Shown: piece after piece, positions 39,670-49,128 of the stretch
How the letters are laid out: each line of letters begins with the position of its first letter
Numbering within the stretch: position 1 is the first letter of the stretch
From: Comamonas sp.
GTDB lineage: Bacteria; Pseudomonadota; Gammaproteobacteria; Burkholderiales; Burkholderiaceae_C
Reading direction: 5' to 3'
Length of the DNA stretch: 64,000 bases
Assembly: GCA_028690035.1 (NCBI GenBank)
Contig: JAQVCA010000005.1
Span: 1 to 64,000, forward strand
Notes under the pieces: model-generated
Told to the model about the DNA's origin: nothing
The model's database searches: none
What the model saw: the letters and a program-made list of their open reading frames with translations, nothing else
Program-made: the position numbers and the translations under genes

Positions 39670-40656
39670 TCAAAACAAGTGACGAATACCGATGCTGATG
39701 GCCTTAAGGTCTTGGTCGGACAGCGTGTCGGAAAGGCCGTAGCTGGCGCCGCCCTGGTTTTTTACTGTTGTATAGAACGCGTACAGCTTGGTGCGGTTGC
39801 TTAGGCGCTGGTTGTAGCCCACAGTCCATTGGCTGGCTTCCTGTGAGCCCCGACCGTTGGCATGGCCAAAGTTTGCGTGTATTTCACCAGCACCAATCGC
39901 ATAAGCCATGGCGGCACGGGTCACGTTGCGCTGGCCGTCCGCCAAGTTGACTGCGTGCTGTTGCATGTCCCAGTTCTCACTGCGCTGGTGGTAGGCTGAA
40001 ACTGTCCAGGGATCCGTTGCCCATGTAGCGCGCAGGGCGTATTGCTGAGCCTGCCCTTGTTCGCCATAGGTGCCCGCAAAAGACCAGCCTCCATGCTCGT
40101 AGCTGGCGACCAAGTCGTATGCATTTTTATCTGTAGCATCACCGTTTTGGCGCTCATGCAGGCTTACTGCACCCTCTAGAGTCAAACCGTTGAACACGGG
40201 AGACTTGTACGCGATGCGATTGGTGTCACGGCCCACATATGCATAGAGCATGTCGGCAGTGATACCGAAGTCCTCGTTGTGCAGACTCACTCGGTCAGCC
40301 ACAGCGTAGTACGAAGGGTGCAGGAAGCGCCCCATGCGCACCGTCCCGACAGGGCCTTGCACAAAAAGCTCGCTGCGATTACCGAAGAACTCCCCGGCAT
40401 TAGAGCCTGTATCAGCGTCAAACGCGCTTTCCAGCTGGAGGCCGACCGTCAGCCCGCTGCCCAGCGACTCCGTCCCGATAAAGCCAAAGTGTGAGCCCGC
40501 ATTGGCAATGCCATAGGTGCGTGCTGTGCCAACCTTGGCGTATTGCAAAGAGGTGTCGATCCGGCCATAGATGGACACGCTGCTGTCAGCCATAGCGGTT
40601 GTCGAGAGGGCAAACAGACAGTGGGCTGCTGCAAATTTTTTAAGAGAAAAGTTCAC
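39670..40656 (-). CDS. Gram-negative general porin
   Basis: The outer-membrane porin (328 residues) has a signal peptide (KKFAAAHCLFALSTTAMA, then mature DSSVSIYGRID), repeated amphipathic strands and the C-terminal Phe (IGIRHLF) needed for outer-membrane insertion. Betaproteobacterial porins of this type form trimeric 16-strand channels for small solutes. I prefer the GTG at 40656 because it gives a normal signal peptide; an ATG at 40689 would add 11 residues. No clear ribosome-binding site supports either. It is divergent from the hemerythrin-like gene. Confidence 0.9.
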   Translation of the reverse strand: MNFSLKKFAAAHCLFALSTTAMADSSVSIYGRIDTSLQYAKVGTARTYGIANAGSHFGFIGTESLGSGLTVGLQLESAFDADTGSNAGEFFGNRSELFVQGPVGTVRMGRFLHPSYYAVADRVSLHNEDFGITADMLYAYVGRDTNRIAYKSPVFNGLTLEGAVSLHERQNGDATDKNAYDLVASYEHGGWSFAGTYGEQGQAQQYALRATWATDPWTVSAYHQRSENWDMQQHAVNLADGQRNVTRAAMAYAIGAGEIHANFGHANGRGSQEASQWTVGYNQRLSNRTKLYAFYTTVKNQGGASYGLSDTLSDQDLKAISIGIRHLF

Positions 40657-40791
40657 AGTGAAGACATTTAGGTAAGAAAAAATTGGCATGACCGGGGATG
40701 GGCGGCACAGGGGCTGGAGGCAACCCAAGCAAGCAGGTGCCACCCCGTATCCGCCCTGGTCACGTAGCGCTCAAACGCCGAGGAGAATCTC

Positions 40792-41082
40792 ATGCAGCGA
40801 CTCTCACCATGGAGCTCTGCGCTCAGCGTCAGAAACGCACAGCTCGATGAGCAGCATATCGTTCTGATTGAACTGGCGACAGAGTTGATTGCTCGCCTTA
40901 CGTCAGGCCTCCCCCACAGTGCAACGATTTCTGACCTGCTCGCAGATTTTGTCGAGAGTGTCAGACACCACGATGCTTTAGAGGAGGTCGTGCTTATAAG
41001 CGCTGGATATGCCGGTGGTTGGCTACCTGGGCTCGGCGCTGCACCATCCGCCATCATCCACACAGGCTCTGCTGACCGCTGA
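40792..41082 (+). CDS. Short hemerythrin-like protein
   Basis: The 96-residue product has bacteriohemerythrin features: Trp near the start (SPWSSALSV), LDEQHIVLIELATELI and VRHHDALEEVVLISAGY, which carry His/Glu iron ligands. Normal bacteriohemerythrins are about 130 residues, with a further His pair after this point. Here the sequence turns into AGGWLPGLG and stops, so the C-terminal helix is missing. A good GAGGAG precedes the ATG. It may be a degenerate gene, in line with the decayed parA next to it. Confidence 0.55.
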   Translation: MQRLSPWSSALSVRNAQLDEQHIVLIELATELIARLTSGLPHSATISDLLADFVESVRHHDALEEVVLISAGYAGGWLPGLGAAPSAIIHTGSADR

Positions 41083-41083
41083 C

Positions 41084-41439
41084 TCAGCTGCGGTCTAGCC
41101 AGGCCGTGATGGACGCCCAGGCCTCCAGGTCTTTGGCGACACGACCAGGCTGCACATCAAACAACGTCAGTCCTTGCATGGCCAACCAGCGGGTGTGTCC
41201 AGCACCACGTGGGTGGTGCCGCGCGGGGGGCGCAGCACATCCACCGACGAGGCATCCCACGTCACAATCGGACGGGCCTGCGCTGACCGCTGTCGCAACC
41301 AGACAGCACAGGACTGCTGCCGATCCGCATCCCCGAGCATGACCGCATAACCCTGACGGGCAAAGTACCCAGCAATGTTGGTGGACAGCGTGGACTTACC
41401 TGCACCGCCCTTGGGGTTGGCAACAACGACTATCGGCAT
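41084..41439 (-). pseudogene. Decayed ParA-family ATPase gene with internal deletion
   Basis: The N-terminal 86 residues are a good ParA/MinD-type start: ANPKGGAGKSTLS (deviant Walker A), LGDADRQQS and HVVLDTPAG. The reading frame then stops at 41167 after WPCKD. In another frame the sequence continues as MQGLTLFDVQPGRVAKDLEAW to a stop at 41084, which looks like the normal C-terminus of this family. About 90 central residues are missing and the two ends are out of frame, so an internal deletion destroyed the gene. It followed the 132-residue gene at 41456 in one operon. Confidence 0.75.
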
Positions 41440-41455
41440 GGACGTACTGCATCGC

Positions 41456-41854
41456 TCACGATGTCTGCGCCGCTGTTTTTCGGGTTGCCTTGCGCGTGAC
41501 CGGGCGTTTGACAGGCGGCTCGTCGGCCAGCTCCACAGGCTCCACAGCAGGCGCAGGCGCTTCAATATCTGCCTCAGGCTCGAACCCGGGCTTGGTCGAA
41601 GGGCGACCCGTCTTGAGATTGGGCACGGCATCGATATAAGCCAGCAGGCTCGCATCATCGGCACGTGCCAAGGCCAGTACCCCGGCACGCAGCAGCTCGC
41701 TTTTCTTGACGGCTTTGCTCAGCGTGAGCAAGCGCTGCTTGAGCGCTTCAATCTCTGCATATTCCTCCCTGGGCATACAAAAACTGTCGCGAACCAGCTT
41801 TACTTTCTTGGCCTTGGCAGCAGCTGCGGCTTTTGCTTTTTTTTCTATGGGCAT
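41456..41854 (-). CDS. Conserved hypothetical protein upstream of parA remnant
   Basis: This 132-residue protein has an Ala/Lys-rich start, a central helical part (MPREEYAEIEALKQRLLTLS, then KKSELLRAGVLALA) that resembles a ribbon-helix-helix-like segment, and a long Pro/Ala/Lys-rich disordered tail. In related genomes I recall such genes directly preceding ParA-family genes, and here it ends 16 bp before the parA remnant. It may be the DNA-binding partner of that ATPase, now orphaned. This role is inference. Confidence 0.6.
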   Translation of the reverse strand: MPIEKKAKAAAAAKAKKVKLVRDSFCMPREEYAEIEALKQRLLTLSKAVKKSELLRAGVLALARADDASLLAYIDAVPNLKTGRPSTKPGFEPEADIEAPAPAVEPVELADEPPVKRPVTRKATRKTAAQTS

Positions 41855-42086
41855 GACGAATAATAAACAATGTAAACGGTATAAATAGTTTGCAAGATTT
41901 ATCTGTTGATGTCAATAGCCCGCTGCATTTATCCGTCCCCCAAAAGCCTCTGGCACGCTCACTCTCTATAAAAAAACTAAGTGTCTCCCTTATGATGACA
42001 GCGGTTCGCTTGCGTGCTGCATTGCGGGAGGTTGCATCCTCTGCGCAGCACCTTTTTTCCTATTTGGTTTGATTGAGGTTTCCCCC

Positions 42087-42518
42087 ATGGCACTTTCCAC
42101 TGTCACTGCCACCGCTGTCATGAAAGACAGCTTTCGCACCGAAATTCTGTGCTCCAACCCCTTCGTCATCGACCAGCCTGTGGCCGGTGGTGGCAAGAAC
42201 GAGGGGCCCAATCCGCTGGAGGTGTTCATCTCCACCCTGCCCGCCTGCATTTGCGCGATTGCGCGCATCGTGGCCATGCAGCGCGGTATCCAGCTGCGCG
42301 GCGTCGAGGCCCACGCCGAGGGCGATATCGATAAAGCCTTTCTGCTGGGCAAGACCACTGAGGGCCGCGCAGGTTTTGTCGCCATTCGCGTGAACGTGAA
42401 AATCGACGCCGATATGACCGATGCCGAAAAAGCTGCTTTCCTGCACGAGGTGGAAAAGCGCTGCCCGATTGCCGACAACATGGCCGGCACCACCAGCATT
42501 ACGGCCCAGCTGGCGTAA
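42087..42518 (+). CDS. OsmC/Ohr-family protein
   Basis: The 143-residue protein fits the OsmC/Ohr family of thiol peroxidases for organic hydroperoxides. The two redox Cys are probably C54 or C56 in STLPACICAIA and C126 in EKRCPIADN. GGGKNEGPNPLEVFIS is the usual family loop. I choose ATG 42087, which gives the standard N-terminus. It converges with priA across a shared terminator. Confidence 0.88.
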   Translation: MALSTVTATAVMKDSFRTEILCSNPFVIDQPVAGGGKNEGPNPLEVFISTLPACICAIARIVAMQRGIQLRGVEAHAEGDIDKAFLLGKTTEGRAGFVAIRVNVKIDADMTDAEKAAFLHEVEKRCPIADNMAGTTSITAQLA

Positions 42519-42580
42519 GCGGTCGTTCAGCGGGCACGGTGGGCCACACTGGCCCGTGGCCCGTGGCCCATGCACACCAC

Positions 42581-42606
42581 AGCCACCGCGCAAGCGGTGG
42601 CTTTTT
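42581..42606. terminator. Bidirectional terminator between osmC-like gene and priA
   Basis: AGCCACCGC and GCGGTGGCT form a 9-bp stem around GCAA, with a T-run after it on the plus strand. It separates two convergent genes. Confidence 0.85.
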
Positions 42607-42622
42607 CTTTGGGCGCGGCGGC

Positions 42623-44755
42623 CTAGAGCGTCTGCGGGTCCACATCCACCAGCCAGCGCTGCACCTGCCGGTGCTGTGTGCGCAGCTGGTGCAGATACGG
42701 TTGCCAGGCTTGCAAAAATTTTTGCAGCGCCCCACGGTGGCTGCATTCCAACAGCATCTGCGCCCGCTCGACGTTGGCCACGCGCTGCACGGCCAGCGGG
42801 ATGGGCGGGTAGATGAACACCCCCACCGCCTGCGCGTAGGTCTGGCCCAGGTCGGCAGCGGCCTGCAAAAAGCGCTGCGCTTGCTCTTGGGTTTTGGCGT
42901 CGGCACGCACCAGGGCTTGAAAGACAAAGGGCGGCATGGCCGCCTGTTGGCGCTCTTGCAGTTGCTGGCGCGCAAAGGCGGGGTAATCGTGCTGCAGCAG
43001 GCACTGGTACAGGCTGTGCTGCGGCGCCAGGGTCTGAATCCACAGCTCGGGCCGACTGTCCTGGCGCGCCATGAAGTGGGCATCGCGCCCGGCACGGCCC
43101 CCCGCCTGCATGAGCAGCGCAAACAAGCGCTCTGGCGCCCGAAAGTCGCTGCTGTACAGCGCACTGTCGGGCTGCACCGCCGCCACCAGGGTGATGCGCC
43201 GAAAATCGTGCCCCTTGGCCACCATCTGCGTGCCCACCAGCACATCCACGGCGCCGCTGTGCATGGCCTCCAGCTGGGCCTGCAGCTGACCGGCGCCTTG
43301 GGTGGTGTCGGCATCGATACGGCCAATGCACGCAGGTTGGCCATCGGGGCGCAGCACATTGCGCAGCGCCTGCTCCAGCTGGGCCTGCACCTGCTGGGTG
43401 CCGTGGCCCAGGGGCAGCAGATCGGGATTGCCACAGCCGGGGCAATGGCGCGGCACACGCTGGCTGGCGCTGCAGTGGTGGCAGCGCAAACGCCCATCGG
43501 TTTGGTGGAACACCTGGTGCGCGCTGCAGTGCGGGCAATCGCTCTTCCAGCCGCAATCGCCGCAAAAAAGCACGGGGGCATAGCCCCGGCGATTGAGCAG
43601 CACCAGCACCTGCTCGCCGCGCTGCACCCGGGTGACGATGGCCTGCAGCAGGGGGGCAGCCAGCACGGTGTGTTTGGGCTGCTGCCCCATGTGCAGCAGG
43701 CGCACGGTGGGCAGCTGCGCGGCACCCACGCGGCTGGGCATGTCCAGGCGCTGGTAGCGCCCTTGCTCGCAGGCATGCCAGCTTTCCAGCGAGGGCGTGG
43801 CGCTGCCCAGGATCACTTTGGCCCCCACATCGCGCCCGCGCCACAGGGCCAGATCGCGCGCGGAGTAGCGTGCGCCCTCTTCTTGCTTGAAGCTGGGGTC
43901 GTGCTCTTCATCGACAACGATGACGGCCAAGTACGGCAAGCTGGCCAGCACGGCCATGCGTGTGCCCAGCACGATGCGGGCTTGGCCCGTGTGCGCGGCC
44001 AGCCAGTGGTTGATGCGCTGCGCCTCGGTCAGGCCGCTGTGCAGGCTGACCACGGCCTGCGCGCCCCACAGCGGGGCAAAGCGGCGCTGAAAACGCTCCA
44101 ACAGCTGCGGGGTGAGGTTGATTTCTGGCACCAGCACCAACGCCTGCGCTTGGGGATCGCGCGCTAGCGCTTGCTGCACCACGTGCAGATAGACCTCGGT
44201 CTTTCCACTTCCTGTAGCACCATACACAAGAAAGGGGCCGCTTTGAGACTCAATTTGCTCGCAAACTGTTTGCTGCTCAGCGGTAAGCGCTACGATTTTT
44301 TCTGATTCTGGGCCTGCATGCCGATCTGGTGGCGCTTTGGGGGCCGGGCGGGCGCGTTGCAAGCGCCGCTGCAGCTGCTCGGTGCTGAGTTTGCGCAGCA
44401 GGGGCGGCAGCGCCATGGTGGCCACCTCGCCCACGCTGCGCTGGTAGTAGCGCGCCGTAAAGGCCACCAAGCGCTGCCAGCTGGCGGGCAGGGGGGGCAG
44501 CGGCTGCAGCACGCTGGCTACGGCACGCAGCTGCACCTGCGCGGGTAAGGGCAGCGCGGGGGCAGCGTCCCACACCACGCCGAGCAATTGCCGCGCGCCC
44601 AAAGGCACCCGCACCAGCGTTCCAGCAGGCAAAGGGGCGGTGTGGCTGTAGCTGAGCAGACCGCCCACGCGGGTGTGCAGCGGCGTGTGTACGGCCACCT
44701 GCACCACTGCTGCTGCAGCGCCATCCATCGCGTTGGGAGAAGACTCCGTGGTCAT
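42623..44755 (-). CDS. priA: Primosomal protein N' (replication restart helicase PriA)
   Basis: PriA reloads the replisome at stalled forks. The product (710 residues) has the N-terminal 3'-end-binding domain, Walker A YGATGSGKTEVYLH (about 210), DEEHDPSFKQ (about 305), GSATPSLES, the zinc-binding cysteine series from CGDCGWKSDCPHC through CPGCGNPDL (about 420-465) and the C-terminal helicase motifs. ATG 44755 gives MTTESSPNAMDG. A consensus DnaA box (44762-44770) lies only seven bases upstream of this start. Confidence 0.95.
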   Translation of the reverse strand: MTTESSPNAMDGAAAAVVQVAVHTPLHTRVGGLLSYSHTAPLPAGTLVRVPLGARQLLGVVWDAAPALPLPAQVQLRAVASVLQPLPPLPASWQRLVAFTARYYQRSVGEVATMALPPLLRKLSTEQLQRRLQRARPAPKAPPDRHAGPESEKIVALTAEQQTVCEQIESQSGPFLVYGATGSGKTEVYLHVVQQALARDPQAQALVLVPEINLTPQLLERFQRRFAPLWGAQAVVSLHSGLTEAQRINHWLAAHTGQARIVLGTRMAVLASLPYLAVIVVDEEHDPSFKQEEGARYSARDLALWRGRDVGAKVILGSATPSLESWHACEQGRYQRLDMPSRVGAAQLPTVRLLHMGQQPKHTVLAAPLLQAIVTRVQRGEQVLVLLNRRGYAPVLFCGDCGWKSDCPHCSAHQVFHQTDGRLRCHHCSASQRVPRHCPGCGNPDLLPLGHGTQQVQAQLEQALRNVLRPDGQPACIGRIDADTTQGAGQLQAQLEAMHSGAVDVLVGTQMVAKGHDFRRITLVAAVQPDSALYSSDFRAPERLFALLMQAGGRAGRDAHFMARQDSRPELWIQTLAPQHSLYQCLLQHDYPAFARQQLQERQQAAMPPFVFQALVRADAKTQEQAQRFLQAAADLGQTYAQAVGVFIYPPIPLAVQRVANVERAQMLLECSHRGALQKFLQAWQPYLHQLRTQHRQVQRWLVDVDPQTL

Positions 44756-44761
44756 GCGAAC

Positions 44762-44770
44762 TGTGGATAA
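44762..44770 (-). promoter_or_regulatory. DnaA box (TTATCCACA)
   Basis: Perfect consensus on the minus strand, directly before the priA start. Possible DnaA control of priA. Confidence 0.6.
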
Positions 44771-44950
44771 CTTTGTGGGAATATGTGAGCCAAGCCCTAT
44801 ACACCAAAGCATGGGCGATGCTTGGATTTTGGGTGAATTTTTTGCAAATATTTTTTATTTTTATTGAAAATCAAATACTTAAAATATTTTCTCGCACTTT
44901 TTTGCTATGGATTCAAGAGCAATTCTGTCCGCCCTAATGACCAGAGATTT

Positions 44951-44959
44951 TGTGCATAA
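44951..44959 (-). promoter_or_regulatory. DnaA box (TTATGCACA)
   Basis: Matches the TTATNCACA consensus on the minus strand, 190 bp from the first box across an AT-rich run. Confidence 0.5.
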
Positions 44960-45061
44960 GTCACTCCGGGGATAAATCCACCGCGCGCACGCTGCACCCA
45001 CGGCGTAAAAATGCCCGCCACGGCTGGCACCGGCCAGCACGCAGCGGGCAGGGCGTGCGCA

Positions 45062-46180
45062 TCAGCCCTGGCGCAGGGCGCGAGAGTGGCTGTGCACCGC
45101 CTCGACCAGCGCCGCCACGTGCTCGGGCGGGGTGAACTGGCTGATGCCGTGGCCCAGGTTGAAGATGTGCGTGGGGCCGGTGGTGGTCTTGTCGGTGTGG
45201 GGTGTGCCAAAGCTGTCGAGCACCGCGCGCGCCTGCGCGGCCACCATCTCGGGCGGGGCAAACAGCACGTTGGGGTCGATGTTGCCCTGCAGCGCCTTGC
45301 CCGGGCCGCCCACCTGGCCACCGACGATGGCGCGCGCCTTGCCCAGGTTGGCTGTCCAGTCCAGGCCCAGCACTTCGCAGTCGATGTCTTTCATGTCTTC
45401 CAGCCAGATGCCGCCGCCCTTGGTGAAGACGATGCGCGGCACGTCTTGCCCGTCCACGCCGGTGCGCTTGAGCTGCGCCAGCACGCGGCGCGTGTATTCC
45501 AGGCTGAACTGCTGAAAAGCACCATCGGCCAGCACGCCGCCCCAGCTGTCAAAAATCATCACCGCCTGGGCGCCTGCGTCGATCTGGGCGTTGAGGTACT
45601 GCGCCACGGCGTCGGCGTTCACGGCCAGGATGCGGTGCATCAGGTCGGGGCGGCTGTACATCAGGCTCTTGACCAGGCGGTAGTCGTCGCTGCCCTTGCC
45701 TTCGACCATGTAGCAAGCCAGCGTCCAGGGGCTGCCCGAAAAGCCAATCAGCGGCACGCGGCCATTCAAGGCTTTGCGGATGCTGGTGACGGCATCGAAC
45801 ACATAGCGCAGCTTGTTCAGGTCGGGCGCGGCGAGCTGGGCCACATCGGCCTCGGTGCGGATGGCTTTGGCAAAGCGCGGGCCTTCGCCCTCGGCGAATG
45901 ACAGGCCCAGGCCCATGGCGTCGGGCACGGTGAGGATGTCGCTGAACAAAATGGCCGCATCCAGCGGAAAGCGTTCCAGCGGCTGCAGCGTGACCTCGGT
46001 GGCGTAGTCCACGTTGGTGGCCAGCCCCATGAAACTGCCCGCCTGGGCGCGCGTGGCCTTGTACTCGGGCAGGTAGCGCCCGGCTTGGCGCATCAGCCAC
46101 AGCGGCGTGTAGTCGGTGGCCTGACGACGGCAGGCACGCAAGAAAGTGTCGTTGGTCAAAGGGGCAAAAGAGGTAGTCAT
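45062..46180 (-). CDS. hemE: Uroporphyrinogen decarboxylase
   Basis: HemE converts uroporphyrinogen III to coproporphyrinogen III in haem synthesis. The 372-residue product has the family start [31 protein letters not shown], broken at residue 20 by RRQ, the substrate-site Asp in [18 protein letters not shown] and the C-terminal [12 protein letters not shown] 46180 gives the normal N-terminus. It follows the CoA-binding protein gene by 26 bp on the same strand. Confidence 0.97.
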   Translation of the reverse strand: MTTSFAPLTNDTFLRACRRQATDYTPLWLMRQAGRYLPEYKATRAQAGSFMGLATNVDYATEVTLQPLERFPLDAAILFSDILTVPDAMGLGLSFAEGEGPRFAKAIRTEADVAQLAAPDLNKLRYVFDAVTSIRKALNGRVPLIGFSGSPWTLACYMVEGKGSDDYRLVKSLMYSRPDLMHRILAVNADAVAQYLNAQIDAGAQAVMIFDSWGGVLADGAFQQFSLEYTRRVLAQLKRTGVDGQDVPRIVFTKGGGIWLEDMKDIDCEVLGLDWTANLGKARAIVGGQVGGPGKALQGNIDPNVLFAPPEMVAAQARAVLDSFGTPHTDKTTTGPTHIFNLGHGISQFTPPEHVAALVEAVHSHSRALRQG

Positions 46181-46206
46181 GGGGTGGGATTGTCGCAGCC
46201 TTGCCC

Positions 46207-46638
46207 TCAGGCCGCGCCCAGACCGCGCCGATGCACCAGCTTGGTGCATTCGTCCTGCACCACGAGCAGGCCTGCGGCCTCGGCGCGCCGGGCCGCATTA
46301 TCGTGGCGCACGCCCAGCTGCAGCCACAAAAAGCGGGCGCCGATGGCGATGGCATCCTCGGCCAGAGGCGGGATGTCGTCGCTTTTGCGAAAGCAGTCCA
46401 CCAGATCGATTTGCACGCCCTGGGGCGCCAGGGCCGAGGCCGCCTCGCGCAGACTGGCAAAGCACATTTCGCCCAGGATCGGGCGGCCATGCATGCTGGG
46501 GTTGATGGGCACGATGCGGTAGCCCTGCGCCTGCAGGTAGCGCGCCACATCGTGGCTGGGGCGATCGGGGCTCGGCGAGAGGCCCACCACGGCAATGGTT
46601 TTGCTTTCTTTCAGAATGTGCTGGGCAATGTTTTGCAT
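46207..46638 (-). CDS. CoA-binding domain protein (YccU-like)
   Basis: A 143-residue Rossmann-type CoA-binding protein: [21 protein letters not shown] at the start (glycine-rich loop, about 15-30), [11 protein letters not shown] in the middle and [14 protein letters not shown] later. Members bind CoA, but their role is unclear. It lies between the DsbD-like gene and hemE on the same strand; a family repeat occupies the 48-bp gap to the former. Confidence 0.88.
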   Translation of the reverse strand: MQNIAQHILKESKTIAVVGLSPSPDRPSHDVARYLQAQGYRIVPINPSMHGRPILGEMCFASLREAASALAPQGVQIDLVDCFRKSDDIPPLAEDAIAIGARFLWLQLGVRHDNAARRAEAAGLLVVQDECTKLVHRRGLGAA

Positions 46639-46649
46639 GATTTTGCTCT

Positions 46650-46691
46650 CTAACGCTTGCTAAATAAGCGCAAGCAGCTATGGTTTTTATA
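46650..46691. repeat. Interspersed repeat, AGCTGCTTGCGCTT type
   Basis: A partly palindromic block around CGCTTGC and GCGCAAGCAGCTAT in the gap between two genes. It is a member of the repeat family also seen at 52701-52800, 59460-59512 and inside the methylase gene. Confidence 0.6.
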
Positions 46692-49041
46692 TACGCGCCA
46701 AGGCTTCCAATACCTCGTCGGCATCGATCAGTTCGGTCAGCACCTGCGGGCTGCGCCCCGGCGACAGCAGCACGTACACCGGCACGCCACTGCGGCCCAA
46801 GGCATTGAGGGCGGCGGTGATCTCGGGGTCACGCCGCGTCCAATCGGCGCGCAGCAGTCGCACCCCGCGCTGGGCAAATGCCTGCAGCACCTGGGGGTCG
46901 GAGAGTGTAGTGCGCTTGTTGTACTGACAGGTCACGCACCAAGCGGCGGTGTAATCGACAAACACCGGCTGGCCCTGCGCCAGCCACTGCGCCTGGCGCT
47001 GGGCGCTCCAGGGTTGCCACAACGCCTGTGCGTTCTGGTCTGGCTGTGCGGCCACATCCGCACGCTGGCCCGGGGCGGGCGGTGCGTCCAGATAGGGCCA
47101 CAACATTGGGGCCGCCCACGCCAGCAAGGCCAACAACAGCGCCACCAAGCCCCAGCGCGTGCGCCCGGACAGGGTCAGAGCCCACACCAAGGCCGCCGCC
47201 AGCAGCAGCAGCGCCAGCAGCGCGGCAATGCCATCCACCCCGGTCTGCTGGCCCAGCACCCAGGCCAGCCACACCACCGTGGCCAGCATCGGAAACGCCA
47301 TGGCCCGGCGGAAGGTGGCCATCCACGGCCCCGGGCGCGGCAGCCAGCGCACCAGCCCGGGGGCCCAGCACAGTAGTAGGTACGGCAAGGCCATGCCCAC
47401 CCCCAGCGCCGCAAAAATGGCCAGGGCCTGCGCCGTGGGCAAAGCAATCGCCATCCCCAGCGAAGCTCCCATGAATGGCGCGGTACACGGCGAGGCCACG
47501 GCCACCGCCAGCACGCCCGACCACCACGCCTCGGCCACAGGATGGCGCAGATGCGCACTGGCCAGCGCGCTGGGCAGCATCTGCCCGAACTCGAACACCC
47601 CCGCCAGGTTCAATCCCAGCACCGTGAACAGCAGCGCCAGCGCGGCCACGACTGTCGGGTTTTGCAGCTGAAAACCCCAGCCCAATTGCTCACCAGCAGC
47701 GCGCAGCGCCAGCAGCAGCGCCCCCAGGGCGACAAAACTGAGCACCGTCCCCGCCGTATAGGCCAATCCCCCCAGGCGCTGGGCGCGCAGGTTGTCGCCA
47801 TGGCGCGCCAGACTGAGCAGCTTGATGGCCAGCACCGGAAAGACGCACGGCATCAGATTGAGCAGCAGCCCCCCGAGCACCCCGCCCACCAGCGCCATCC
47901 AGACGCTGGCCCCCAGCACCGAAGGTGCCGCACCTGCAGCTGCACCGACCGCCACGGGGTCTGGCGCAGCCTCGGCATTGGCCGCCAGCGCTGCGGCCAG
48001 CGCGGGGGACATCGACGCTTGCTGTGCGGCCTGCCATTGGCCCTGTATCGGCACCCGCACGCGCCAGGCCTGCGCCGGGGGCTGCTCGGCCACGCTGGCA
48101 CCGGCCACGGGCAGGCCCAGCACCAAGTCCAGGGCCTCGGGCGTGGTGCCACGCATCTCGGACAGGGGCAACTCGGCATGCCAGACGGCGCCGTCCCAGC
48201 GCTGCTGCCAGTCCTGCCCCAGCACGGCAGCATGGCGCAAGGTGTCGGGCGCCTCGGGGTACCAGGCCAGTTCCTGCCCGTGGGCCGAGGCAGGCAGCCC
48301 GGCCACGCGCAGCGCCACCCGGTCGCCCGATGGCAGCACCGTCATTTGCGCATCCAATTGGCTTAAAACGTTGGGCTGGCGCGCGCTGGCAGCTATAAAT
48401 TCTGCATTAAACGCCATATGACTTTGTGCTGCGGGCACCTGCAACTGCAGTTGCACCTCTTCGGGGATGCATTCCACCCGGCACACCAGCCAGCTGACAT
48501 GCAGCCCAATCTGCACCTGCCCCGCCGCGTCGGGCACAAAATCAGGCCCCACCTGCAGCGGCACGGGCAGCAGCACCGTGCCCTCGTAGCCGTAATTGAG
48601 CAAATCGCCCACGCGGATTTGCTGCGGCACGGGCCACTGCACCGCGCCCGCGCTCAAGCCCGGCGGCAGCGTCCAGGTCAGCTGGGTGGGCAGGCCGGAA
48701 TCGCCGGGGTTTTTCCAATACGTGTGCCAGGCGGGCTGGTGCTGCAGCAGCACCCCCAGCGTGGCCGGTGCGCCCGGGGCGATGCCCTCTGGCGCCTGCA
48801 GCACCAGCTGCGCCTGCACATGGGGCGTGCTGGCGCGGTCGGACGGCGTGGCCGGTGCGGTACTGTCCCACTGCAGCTGCAGGCGCTGGCCGGGCACCTG
48901 TGCCTGGACTTGGGTGGGAGCGATACCGATCCACAGCGCACACAGCAACAGCACGCACCCCAGCCACCACAGGAAAAACGACGCCCGGGACGACCGAGAC
49001 GCCCAAGACGGGCACAAAACAGAAACAGAGGCAGAAAACAT
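46687..49041 (-). CDS. DsbD/ScsB-like thiol:disulfide interchange protein
   Basis: This 784-residue inner-membrane protein carries electrons from cytoplasmic thioredoxin to the periplasm. After an N-terminal signal/anchor (LWWLGCVLLLCALWIGI) comes a periplasmic domain with VSWLVCRVEC (CxxxC). About eight membrane segments follow, with the redox Cys in LMPCVFPVLA and SPCTAPFMG, and a C-terminal thioredoxin domain with WCVTC. I choose ATG 49041, since anything further upstream would run into the divergent creatininase gene. The layout with a DsbC-like N-terminal domain favours the ScsB/DsbD family. Confidence 0.9.
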   Translation of the reverse strand: MFSASVSVLCPSWASRSSRASFFLWWLGCVLLLCALWIGIAPTQVQAQVPGQRLQLQWDSTAPATPSDRASTPHVQAQLVLQAPEGIAPGAPATLGVLLQHQPAWHTYWKNPGDSGLPTQLTWTLPPGLSAGAVQWPVPQQIRVGDLLNYGYEGTVLLPVPLQVGPDFVPDAAGQVQIGLHVSWLVCRVECIPEEVQLQLQVPAAQSHMAFNAEFIAASARQPNVLSQLDAQMTVLPSGDRVALRVAGLPASAHGQELAWYPEAPDTLRHAAVLGQDWQQRWDGAVWHAELPLSEMRGTTPEALDLVLGLPVAGASVAEQPPAQAWRVRVPIQGQWQAAQQASMSPALAAALAANAEAAPDPVAVGAAAGAAPSVLGASVWMALVGGVLGGLLLNLMPCVFPVLAIKLLSLARHGDNLRAQRLGGLAYTAGTVLSFVALGALLLALRAAGEQLGWGFQLQNPTVVAALALLFTVLGLNLAGVFEFGQMLPSALASAHLRHPVAEAWWSGVLAVAVASPCTAPFMGASLGMAIALPTAQALAIFAALGVGMALPYLLLCWAPGLVRWLPRPGPWMATFRRAMAFPMLATVVWLAWVLGQQTGVDGIAALLALLLLAAALVWALTLSGRTRWGLVALLLALLAWAAPMLWPYLDAPPAPGQRADVAAQPDQNAQALWQPWSAQRQAQWLAQGQPVFVDYTAAWCVTCQYNKRTTLSDPQVLQAFAQRGVRLLRADWTRRDPEITAALNALGRSGVPVYVLLSPGRSPQVLTELIDADEVLEALARI

Positions 49042-49128
49042 GGAGACCTTGGAGAAAGCGGTGGCCAAGGAGGTTCCCCCCTTGCCTGCGGGCAGGCACG
49101 GCACCCCAGGATTTAAGATGCCCGGCCT

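Larger units (their letters stand above)
44756..45061. other. Noncoding region upstream of priA with DnaA boxes
   Basis: No gene is seen. The gap holds two DnaA-box matches (44762-44770 and 44951-44959) and between them a very AT-rich run (about 44826-44899). It separates two leftward genes, priA and hemE, so it also contains the priA promoter. Confidence 0.6.

Noticed and set aside
42069-43844. Large frames antisense to or overlapping priA
   Set aside because: PriA helicase and zinc motifs on the minus strand explain the region; the alternatives are low-complexity Ala/Arg/Gly products.
44762-44959. Chromosomal origin of replication
   Set aside because: Only two DnaA boxes and an AT-rich run; no dnaA, dnaN or box cluster in the window.
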